A DNA stretch of 6,545 nt from Candidatus Nitrosopolaris nunavutensis (lineage in GTDB: Archaea; Thermoproteota; Nitrososphaeria; Nitrososphaerales; Nitrososphaeraceae), in the NCBI GenBank assembly GCA_002501855.1, contig DAOM01000132.1, positions 1-6,545 of the forward strand. Reading direction: 5' to 3'. This document shows positions 1 to 5,527 of this stretch, piece by piece. The notes under the pieces were generated by a model. The model did no database searches, was not told the DNA's origin, and was given only the letters and a program-made list of their open reading frames with translations. Position 1 is the first letter of the stretch. Each line of letters opens with the position of its first letter. The translations under genes were made by a program, and so were the position numbers.

Positions 1-586
1 CCGGCGAATTCAACAGCTGTTGCCCCAATTGCGGATGTGTAACCTGAAACAACCCGATCGGATAATTAACATTGACTTTACCGTACTTCGGCGTATCGAC
101 TATTAAGGGCTGGTTAACTGATACACTCCTCCAATCTAAATCAATAATTGAGCCTTGGGTTCCATTCGCCTGTAGAACATAGTTGGACATAGATGGCTTA
201 AGATCCACTTTGTAGGAGATCAGAAGTTGGTTAGGCTCACCTATAAGATCTCCTTCATATTGTAAAGTTGCATTGTTGAATCGGACAGGGCTCTGCTTCT
301 CAGTTGCGATATCTTGGTTGAATGTTGATATCAACTGACTCATTCCCCCAGCAGTTCCGTTAACCGTGAATCTCACATGTTCTGCTTTACCGTTAAATTG
401 CTGCGCTAATGCACTGCCAGGATCGTAATTCAATGTAAGGAATCTTACTGCCGTAAGATCAGGTTGCGCACTATTGGCCGGAGGCGAAAGAAACGCTGTG
501 AGTTGCACAGCGAATGCATGACTTATAAGACCTGTAACTAAAATTGTTGAGATAATGCAGGCTAGCAGAACTGCACTAATATTCAC
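1..586 (-). CDS. Secreted or cell-surface protein of unknown function, N-terminal part (runs off left edge)
   Basis: An uninterrupted minus-strand frame of 195 codons runs from a GTG at 586 to the left edge of the window, so the C-terminus is missing. Residues 1-26 look like a Sec signal peptide: a hydrophobic core of about 20 residues ends in SHAFA, with likely cleavage before VQL. The first residues lack the usual Lys or Arg. The mature part is polar and beta-strand-like (for example EHVRFTVNGTAGG) and has three N-glycosylation sequons, at N76, N105 and N141, as expected for an archaeal surface protein. I chose GTG 586 because a TATA box is centred 27 nt upstream, fitting a leaderless message, and because an in-frame TAA lies at 611-613 with no ATG between. 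I do not recognise the family, so no function is assigned. It is transcribed divergently from cofD. I am confident it is coding and exported; the exact start is less certain. Confidence 0.75.
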   Translation of the reverse strand, partial: MNISAVLLACIISTILVTGLISHAFAVQLTAFLSPPANSAQPDLTAVRFLTLNYDPGSALAQQFNGKAEHVRFTVNGTAGGMSQLISTFNQDIATEKQSPVRFNNATLQYEGDLIGEPNQLLISYKVDLKPSMSNYVLQANGTQGSIIDLDWRSVSVNQPLIVDTPKYGKVNVNYPIGLFQVTHPQLGQQLLNSP

Positions 587-609
587 ACAACAAGTCTCAT
601 GGTGTCCTG

Positions 610-617
610 TTTATAAT
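610..617 (-). promoter_or_regulatory. TATA box for the secreted-protein gene
   Basis: On the minus strand the sequence reads ATTATAAA, centred about 27 nt before the GTG at 586. Archaeal TATA boxes sit about 26 nt before the transcription start, so the transcript would begin at or next to the GTG. No Shine-Dalgarno site is needed or seen. Confidence 0.5.
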
Positions 618-742
618 CCTTATTGATTGTCTGTTCTGACCAACCATCTTTGATTGCCAATGAACATGATATTGTGGCTTCTTAGTAAATCTGTTAATGC
701 TAGTCTCCACATAACCTTCGGTTTTCCGTAATGTATCCGAAA

Positions 743-751
743 ATTATACAT
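743..751 (+). promoter_or_regulatory. TATA box for cofD-cofC
   Basis: An ATTATACAT element is centred at about 747, 32 nt before the ATG at 779. This predicts a transcription start near 773 and a leader of only a few bases. It therefore lies inside the longer open frame that begins at 731, which argues that the 731 ATG is not the real start of CofD. Confidence 0.5.
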
Positions 752-778
752 TATGTACTAAATCATAGCACGTTAGCC

Positions 779-1702
779 ATGATCACCGTTCTCGCAGGGG
801 GAACTGGTTCCATTAAGTTAATTCGTGGCCTAGCCTCGCAATTCAGCGATATAACAGTAGTTTCAAATGTCGCGGACAATATTTGGCTTTACGGCCTTTA
901 TATTTGCCCGGATATCGATACGGTGATTTATGGATTAGCTGACATTCTTGATCTTAGACAAGGTTGGGGCATAAAAAATGATTCATTTGAATGTCTTCGT
1001 CAAATGGAGATGCTCGGCGAGCAAACTTGGTTTAAGCTAGGAGACAAGGACCTTGCCATGCATCTCTTACGCACAAACATGCTGAAGAGTGGAAAAAGTC
1101 TGTCCTATATTACAGAACGGATGAGAGACAAGTACGCGGTCTCATCAAGAATTATTCCTGCAACAGATGATCCGGTTGAGACAAAAGTCTTGACCGACAG
1201 AGGTGAGATGCACATTCAAGAATTCTGGGTAAAGCATCGGGCTCAACCACCAGTTGTAAGTATCAGGTATGAAGGTGCAGAGAGGGCCAGAATAAACCCG
1301 AAGGTGATCCAGGCTATAAGGCAGTCCACGTTAATCGTTATAGCGCCTGCAAATCCCATATCGAGTATCGGCCCGATTCTTGCCATCAGGGGGTTCAAAA
1401 AAGCTCTTGTTGCAGAGAGAGAAAAAATCGTTGCAGTTTCACCGCTAATTGGGAACAGCGCAATAAGCGGACCCGCCGTAAAGTACATGGAAGCCGTGAG
1501 GATAAATTCATCTCCTTTTGGGGTAGCAAAACATTATTCTGAGTTCGTAACCAAGTTTGTTATTTCTAAAAATGATGGAGATTCATCTAGAAGGATAGTA
1601 AGACTTGGCATGAAGGTCTTCGAAACAGACATTCTGATGAAAACTTCTGATGATGAAAACAGACTCGCATCCTATCTTCTTACACAAATGAAGGCTGCCT
1701 AA
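779..1702 (+). CDS. cofD: CofD, 2-phospho-L-lactate transferase (coenzyme F420 biosynthesis)
   Basis: CofD joins the phospholactyl (or phosphoenolpyruvyl) group of the GDP-activated precursor made by CofC to the deazaflavin Fo, giving F420-0 (or dehydro-F420-0) in the cytoplasm. The 307-residue product matches the family throughout. It has the N-terminal loop VLAGGTGSIKLIRGL (4-18), SNVADNIWLYGLY (29-41), PDIDTV (44-49), the RGWGI-like QGWGIKND (61-68), KLGDKDLAMHLLRT (86-99), PATDDPVETKV (127-137), ANPISSIGPI (191-200) and AVSPLIGNSAISGPA (219-233). The family more often has an acidic pair (ED or DD) where this protein has ADN. The frame extends upstream to an ATG at 731, but the family begins at M-I-T-V and the TATA box lies between the two ATGs, so 779 is preferred. 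It ends 2 nt before cofC, so the two are almost certainly one operon. Confidence 0.93.
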   Translation: MITVLAGGTGSIKLIRGLASQFSDITVVSNVADNIWLYGLYICPDIDTVIYGLADILDLRQGWGIKNDSFECLRQMEMLGEQTWFKLGDKDLAMHLLRTNMLKSGKSLSYITERMRDKYAVSSRIIPATDDPVETKVLTDRGEMHIQEFWVKHRAQPPVVSIRYEGAERARINPKVIQAIRQSTLIVIAPANPISSIGPILAIRGFKKALVAEREKIVAVSPLIGNSAISGPAVKYMEAVRINSSPFGVAKHYSEFVTKFVISKNDGDSSRRIVRLGMKVFETDILMKTSDDENRLASYLLTQMKAA

Positions 1703-1704
1703 CT

Positions 1705-2379
1705 ATGAAAATATTTGCTCTTGTACCGGTTAAGAAGTTCGAAAGTAGTAAATCAAGACTAGGAGCAGTACTAAGTATCAATGAACGAATAAAATTGTCC
1801 GAGCTGTTACTTATTAACACGATTAGCGTACTAAAAAAGTCGTCAGCAATATCAAATATAGTCGTAGTTTCAAGCGATGATAGAGCAATGGAAATCGCTA
1901 GGAGAACAGACGCAAAATTTTTGAAAGAGACCAAAGATCACGGAGTGAATGCTGCTATCGCCGTAGCGGATGACTATAGTTCCGAAAACAGAGCACATGC
2001 TACAATAGTAATCCCAGTAGATCTCCCACTCTTAACGGCTACTGATATTAATATTATGTGCAGGAAAGCGAAATCACCAGAACGATGTGTGGTTATTAGT
2101 CCTTCTATACGCTATGACGGATCCAACGCTCTTCTACGCAAGCCGTCACGATTATTGAAGACGCATTACGACGAAGATAGCTTTAATGCGCATATAAGAG
2201 CAGCTACACAATTCGGAATTCCCATCAAAGTTTTTTTATCACAAAGGATTATGAAAGATCTTGATTCTATTGAAGATATTAAAATTCTTATGAATCAACG
2301 GGTAACAAATCCCCCTGTTGCTTACCTGAAGTCCAAGGTGAGAACTAGTCTGTTGGCATCAGATCCAACCATTAATTAA
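1705..2379 (+). CDS. cofC: CofC, 2-phospho-L-lactate guanylyltransferase (coenzyme F420 biosynthesis)
   Basis: CofC is a small GT-A-fold nucleotidyltransferase that uses GTP to activate 2-phospho-L-lactate (phosphoenolpyruvate in some lineages) for CofD. The protein is 224 residues, normal for the family. Visible motifs are the N-terminal nucleotide-binding stretch VPVKKFESSKSRLG (7-20), HGVNAAI (79-85), the acidic VIPVDLPLLT (102-111) with its central Asp, YDGSNALLRKP (137-147), DSFNAHIRAA (158-167) and the C-terminal DLDSIEDI (185-192). The last 30 or so residues after DLDSIEDI are less conserved-looking. It starts 2 nt after cofD stops, with no promoter between, so translation is probably coupled in a two-gene operon driven by the TATA box near 747. 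Which three-carbon phosphate it prefers cannot be read from the sequence. The other F420 genes (Fo synthase, CofE) are not in this window. Confidence 0.92.
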   Translation: MKIFALVPVKKFESSKSRLGAVLSINERIKLSELLLINTISVLKKSSAISNIVVVSSDDRAMEIARRTDAKFLKETKDHGVNAAIAVADDYSSENRAHATIVIPVDLPLLTATDINIMCRKAKSPERCVVISPSIRYDGSNALLRKPSRLLKTHYDEDSFNAHIRAATQFGIPIKVFLSQRIMKDLDSIEDIKILMNQRVTNPPVAYLKSKVRTSLLASDPTIN

Positions 2380-2408
2380 AATACGTTTGGCGAGATTGTA
2401 ACACTGGT

Positions 2409-2431
2409 ATTACTATCTGTCCTTTTCCTTA
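2409..2431 (+). terminator. T-rich tract, possible terminator of cofD-cofC
   Basis: About 30 nt after the cofC stop the plus strand becomes pyrimidine-rich (ending TGTCCTTTTCCTTA). Archaeal RNA polymerase can stop at T-rich stretches without a hairpin, and there is no clear hairpin here. The position fits the end of the operon, but the longest T run is only four, so support is weak. Confidence 0.25.
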
Positions 2432-2562
2432 TAGGCTGGTCTATCTAAAGCACGGCGCCGATCAACGACCATTGGAATGTTAGATCCGGCTAGAGGATCA
2501 TCTAAATGCGTTTCATCCCATTCGATACCTATTGTAGCTATGGGGTCGCTCGCGATTGGAGA
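2413..2562 (-). other. Coding-like open frame without a normal start; small gene, remnant or chance
   Basis: In the 253-nt gap between cofC and the PUA gene, one minus-strand frame is open for 49 codons between a TAA at 2563-2565 and a TAG at 2413-2415. Its translation looks protein-like (for example DPIATIGIEWDETHLDD, then a basic end with RRRALDR and KEKDR). There is no ATG, GTG or TTG near the beginning; the only ATG would give 19 residues. A TTTAAAC box centred at 2586 would start a transcript near 2560, inside the frame. It could be a decayed gene, a frameshifted small protein or a chance open frame. I recognise no family and do not call it a gene. Confidence 0.25.
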
Positions 2563-2632
2563 TTATGCCACGGACCCTTTGGTTTAAACAAATCTCTTAC
2601 TCGACCCACAACTAGTCTTCAATATTACTGAA

Positions 2633-3115
2633 CTACTGTGCAATCGACTTGTAAGCCTCCCAGAATTTATCGCTAATATAATGCAAATTGTCTATCACAT
2701 ATCCGTTTGACATAGAGGCAGCAATTTCGCTATCTTCAAGAGCCAGGCCTACAGCCAACCCCTTCTTGTAGGTCTGATCTTTGACAGTAACAATCCCATC
2801 TTTCTTGAAGTTGTCAAAACTTGTTATTCCTGGTCTCATCACTTTAGCTCCGTTGCAGACGAATTTGATGGCACCCATATCTACATAAACGGAAGGGAAG
2901 CGGTCTAGCAGATCAGGTTTGCCCAGAAATGGTAAGATCACAGATTCACGTGTTTGAATTGCGAAAAAATTCTCAGCCTGTAGTAAAAATTTGCCTTCTT
3001 CGACCTGATATACCTTGAAGGTCTTAATTTTTGGGATAACATCTACGGGCCACTTTTCTCTAATTAGATCCATTAAAACGGCACTCTCTGTTTTGGACAG
3101 CATAGATATTTTCAA
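2633..3115 (-). CDS. PUA-domain RNA-binding protein, archaeal MCT-1/Tma20 type
   Basis: The 160-residue protein has an N-terminal pre-PUA domain (about 1-74, beginning with a basic helix and then KTFKVYQVEEGKFLL) and a C-terminal PUA domain (about 75-153). The PUA part shows PSVYVDMGAIKFVCNGA (74-90), VMRPGI (92-97), DGIVTVKD (106-113), KGLAVGLAL (118-126) and the family ending VIDNLHYISDKFWE (140-153). This arrangement and length match the archaeal relatives of eukaryotic MCT-1/Tma20 and the N-terminal part of eIF2D. Those bind the small ribosomal subunit and act in initiation or recycling. The archaeal role is inferred. The start is a TTG, 29 nt after a TATA box; an ATG 12 nt further on (3103) would shorten it by four residues and cannot be excluded. 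It lies 141 nt after citrate synthase on the same strand but has its own promoter. Confidence 0.85.
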   Translation of the reverse strand: MKISMLSKTESAVLMDLIREKWPVDVIPKIKTFKVYQVEEGKFLLQAENFFAIQTRESVILPFLGKPDLLDRFPSVYVDMGAIKFVCNGAKVMRPGITSFDNFKKDGIVTVKDQTYKKGLAVGLALEDSEIAASMSNGYVIDNLHYISDKFWEAYKSIAQ

Positions 3116-3140
3116 ATCTATTGATCTAGAATGTATGTAG

Positions 3141-3148
3141 ATTTAAAA
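3141..3148 (-). promoter_or_regulatory. TATA box for the PUA-protein gene
   Basis: The minus strand reads TTTTAAAT, centred about 29 nt before the TTG at 3115, predicting a transcription start near 3118. A 6-bp inverted repeat (GTGAAA/TTTCAC, 14-nt spacer, 3160-3185) lies just upstream and might be a regulator site, though an inverted repeat this short can arise by chance. Confidence 0.45.
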
Positions 3149-3213
3149 GTCATGTTCTGGTGAAAGTATTAGAGATATGTTTCACTAATATCATTGGCGT
3201 TATTTAAGAGTCC

Positions 3214-3248
3214 TTATTATCATTATTATTTTCGATATTATTGTTATT
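3214..3248. repeat. Low-complexity TTA/ATT-rich tract
   Basis: Imperfect runs of TTA/ATT triplets (TTATTATCATTATTATT, then GATATTATTGTTATT) occupy most of the spacer between the citrate synthase stop and the PUA promoter. The minus-strand transcript here would be A-rich rather than U-rich, so it is not a typical archaeal terminator for citrate synthase. It may simply be AT-rich spacer. Confidence 0.5.
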
Positions 3249-3256
3249 GGATAAGG

Positions 3257-4438
3257 TTAAGCATCTAGCTCCTTAGCTCGATTATCGATGGGAATATATT
3301 CACATCCCATGGGGCCGCAATACCTTCCGACATATAGGGCCTTCGGTCGATAAAGAGCAGGCTTCGGAGCAGCTTCTGCAAACTTTTCTTCAATAACATG
3401 AGCGCACCAGCCGGAGATTCTTGAAATCGCGAATATTGGAGTATTAAGATCCATTGGGAGACCCATGCTGTAGTATAAGGATGCGCTATATAGGTCGACA
3501 TTTGGATATATTGGCTGTCTATGGTGTTCAAGCATATACTTCTTGGTTGCTTTCTCGACACGTTCTGTAATTTCATACCACTTTGTACCCGTTTGATGAG
3601 CCACGATTCGGGACAAACTTGAAAGGACATCTGCTCTGGGGTCGGTGGTCTTGTATACTGCATGTCCCATTCCCATGACTCTTCCACCTCGTTCTAATTT
3701 ATCCTCCACCCACTCTTGTGCCTTATTTAGGTCTCCTATCTCAAGTAGCATTTTCATAACCTGAATATTCGCACCACCATGTAGTTCACCAGACAAAGCA
3801 CCAACTGCCCCGCCGATCGACGCATACATATGAGCTCTAGTGGAGGCTATTTCCCTGGCTGCAAAAGTGGATGCGTTGAAACTATGTTCGGCATGCAATA
3901 TAAGACAGATGTCGAATATCTTCGATTCTTCCTTGTTAGCATCTTTACCGCGCAACATATAGAGAAAATTCGCCGCGTGTGATCCTTCCCCTCTTGGATC
4001 GACAACCTGCAACCCTTTTCGAATCCGATCCCACGCCGCAACAATTGTCGGAATCTTTGACATGAGAACAATTGCTCTTTCGATATTAGCTTCCTTCAAA
4101 TCATCATCCATATTTATGTCGTAGTCAGGAAGCTCGGAAATAGATGACTGCAGGACATCCATAGGACGTGCTCGCGTAGGCCGAGTCATCAGAGTTTTGA
4201 TAGTCGGTTCTGGTAGACTACGAGCTTCCCTAAGTCGACCAGAAAAATCTGCCAAGCTTCTTGTGCTTGGGAGCTCTCCAAACAAGAGCAGGTAGGCTGT
4301 TTCTTCAAAGGTGGAATGGTTTACCAGATCCAAAATATCATATCCGCGATAAATTAGCTTGCCGTTTTCGCCGTCTATGGAACTGATCTTTGTATCAGCA
4401 ACCTCTATATTTCTCAAGCCGATATTTCTAGTATCCAT
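3257..4438 (-). CDS. gltA: Citrate synthase
   Basis: Citrate synthase condenses acetyl-CoA and oxaloacetate to citrate, the entry to the TCA cycle in the cytoplasm. At 393 residues it is the short form typical of archaea and Gram-positive bacteria. The catalytic triad is present by comparison with the pig enzyme: H220 in GELHGGANIQ (pig H274), H259 in MGMGHAVYKTTDPRA (H320) and D315 in YPNVDLYSAS (D375). Oxaloacetate ligands are also visible: H185 in LHAEHSFNAST, R268 in DPRA, R340 in AISRISGW and R364 in LYRP. The N-terminus shows the usual SSIDGENGKLIYRGYDI. The C-terminus is slightly unusual: between YVG and YIPIDNR there is RYCGPMGCE with two cysteines four residues apart (C374, C379). 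The 2-methylcitrate synthase family is similar and cannot be excluded from sequence alone, but no propionate genes are nearby. The start is an ATG 28 nt after a TATA box, giving an almost leaderless message. It is divergent from nadE. Confidence 0.93.
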   Translation of the reverse strand: MDTRNIGLRNIEVADTKISSIDGENGKLIYRGYDILDLVNHSTFEETAYLLLFGELPSTRSLADFSGRLREARSLPEPTIKTLMTRPTRARPMDVLQSSISELPDYDINMDDDLKEANIERAIVLMSKIPTIVAAWDRIRKGLQVVDPRGEGSHAANFLYMLRGKDANKEESKIFDICLILHAEHSFNASTFAAREIASTRAHMYASIGGAVGALSGELHGGANIQVMKMLLEIGDLNKAQEWVEDKLERGGRVMGMGHAVYKTTDPRADVLSSLSRIVAHQTGTKWYEITERVEKATKKYMLEHHRQPIYPNVDLYSASLYYSMGLPMDLNTPIFAISRISGWCAHVIEEKFAEAAPKPALYRPKALYVGRYCGPMGCEYIPIDNRAKELDA

Positions 4439-4462
4439 CTAGATGTAGTTCTACAAGTTTGT

Positions 4463-4470
4463 ATTTAAAT
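4463..4470 (-). promoter_or_regulatory. TATA box for citrate synthase
   Basis: An ATTTAAATAC-type element on the minus strand is centred about 28 nt before the ATG at 4438, placing the transcription start at about 4440. The 175-nt region from 4439 to 4613 is shared with the divergent nadE promoter. Confidence 0.5.
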
Positions 4471-4585
4471 TAATGTTGTGAGCTGTACGTTGGAAGTTTA
4501 CCCATTTTTATTTTGCTTTCTTTTCGAGACGTTTTATCCATTAAGATCATATGAATATAGAAAAACAACCTAGAGCCAAAATTCC

Positions 4586-4603
4586 CAATATAATTAAATA
4601 ATT
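4586..4603 (+). promoter_or_regulatory. AT-rich promoter element (TATA region) for nadE
   Basis: The stretch CAATATAATTAAATAATT offers several overlapping TATA registers. The left register (centre near 4588) would start a transcript at the ATG at 4614; the right register (centre near 4596) would start it at the second in-frame ATG at 4623. The sequence does not decide between them. Confidence 0.4.
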
Positions 4604-4613
4604 ATCACCTGTT

Positions 4614-5366
4614 ATGGAAATCATGCAACCATCTAAAGCTTCTAAAATTATTTCCGATTTCATTGTTCGCGAGGTTAAACAGCGCAAGTCCGAGGGGGTC
4701 GTCCTCGGACTTAGTGGTGGAGTCGACTCTTCAGTAGCCGCAGTATTGGCTGTCAAAGCTCTAGGGCCTTCTCGAGTGTTCGGGCTAATTTTGCCCGATT
4801 CCAAAACAATTCCACATCCGCGCGAAAGAAAAGATGCTGCAGGTTTGGCGAAGGATTTGAAGATAAATCATAAGTTGATCGAAATCGGTTCAGCTAAAAA
4901 CAACTTGGTAAGACAACTCCCTTCAAACAAGTTCGCCCAAGGGAATCTTGCAGTAAGGCTGAGAATGTGTATACTTTACTATTATGCCGCAATAAGAAAG
5001 CTAATTGTGATTGGAACTTCTGATAGAAGTGAATTAGAATTAGGATATTTTACCAAGTATGGCGATGGTGCCGCCGACATCCTTCCAATAGCAGGCTTGT
5101 ATAAAACAGAGGTTAGGGAAATGGGAAGATATATGCATATTCCACCTAACATATTGGAGAAAAAAAGCAGCCCAGGCTTATGGAAAGGACAAACAGCGGA
5201 AGCCGAGATAGGATTAACTTATGAAGTGATAGATGAAATACTTAGAGATTTGAAAAGAAATAAATCTCATCGTACAAAATTCGGCGATGAAAAGGTACAA
5301 AAGGTGATAAAGCTCGTCGAAAAAAATAAGCATAAGCAGTTTTTGCCTCCTGTCTGTAAGATATAA
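4614..5366 (+). CDS. nadE: NH3-dependent NAD(+) synthetase NadE
   Basis: NadE performs the last step of NAD synthesis: ATP activates deamido-NAD (nicotinate adenine dinucleotide) as an adenylate, and ammonia displaces AMP. The protein has 250 residues and only the synthetase domain; there is no N-terminal nitrilase-like glutaminase domain, so it should use free ammonia. Motifs in order are the ATP-pyrophosphatase P-loop GLSGGVDSSVA (32-42), QGNLAVRLRMCILYYYA (109-125), VIGTSDRSELELGYFTKYGD (132-151), ADILPIAGLYKTEVREMG (154-171) and SPGLWKGQTAEAEIGLTY (186-203). All are characteristic of NadE and place the substrate- and ATP-binding loops as expected. The second ATG (4623, M4) is an alternative start. 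It stands alone between two oppositely oriented genes. If the host is an ammonia oxidiser, use of free ammonia would suit its physiology, but that is inference. Confidence 0.93.
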   Translation: MEIMQPSKASKIISDFIVREVKQRKSEGVVLGLSGGVDSSVAAVLAVKALGPSRVFGLILPDSKTIPHPRERKDAAGLAKDLKINHKLIEIGSAKNNLVRQLPSNKFAQGNLAVRLRMCILYYYAAIRKLIVIGTSDRSELELGYFTKYGDGAADILPIAGLYKTEVREMGRYMHIPPNILEKKSSPGLWKGQTAEAEIGLTYEVIDEILRDLKRNKSHRTKFGDEKVQKVIKLVEKNKHKQFLPPVCKI

Positions 5367-5527
5367 AATTAATTAATCTAGACGCTTTAACAGGATCGTC
5401 AGTCAAGCATCATTAAATACTCTCCGTGTTGTGTCGTTTGTCAGCCGTTATTATTTCAAAGATTGGGATTTTCATGGGGTTGCATTTATGCATGCCATAG
5501 TTGCATCGGAGTCAGGCCCGTCTTTAG
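5367..5527. other. Convergent intergenic spacer, no gene seen
   Basis: These 161 nt separate the 3' ends of nadE and the PAP2 gene. It begins AT-rich (AAATTAATTAATC), which might help end nadE transcription, and includes a small partly palindromic patch around TGCATTTATGCATGCC. I found no RNA gene, clear hairpin terminator or credible small protein on either strand. Confidence 0.4.

Noticed and set aside
731..778. N-terminal extension of CofD from the ATG at 731 (16 extra residues)
   Set aside because: The CofD family begins at the M-I-T-V-L-A-G-G-T-G stretch, and the likely TATA box at 743-751 lies inside the extension.
1243..1488. 81-codon minus-strand frame inside cofD
   Set aside because: It is antisense to well-conserved CofD sequence and has no family features; a shadow frame.
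1680..1934. 84-codon minus-strand frame across the cofD-cofC junction
   Set aside because: Antisense to the conserved N-terminus of CofC; low-complexity Leu/Ser/Ile composition typical of a shadow.
2446..2580. Possible tRNA or structured RNA in the cofC-PUA spacer
   Set aside because: No acceptor stem pairing, no T-loop consensus and no convincing long hairpin could be found by eye.
3265..4071. Two alternate-frame minus-strand frames within citrate synthase
   Set aside because: Both overlap the full-length, motif-complete citrate synthase on the same strand in a different frame.
4551..4601. Short plus-strand frame (16 residues, MNIEKQPRAK...) upstream of nadE, a possible upstream peptide
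   Set aside because: Too short to judge, overlaps the likely nadE TATA region, and has no well-placed promoter of its own.
4547..4804. 85-codon minus-strand frame overlapping the start of nadE
   Set aside because: Antisense to the NadE P-loop region and shows no recognisable domain.
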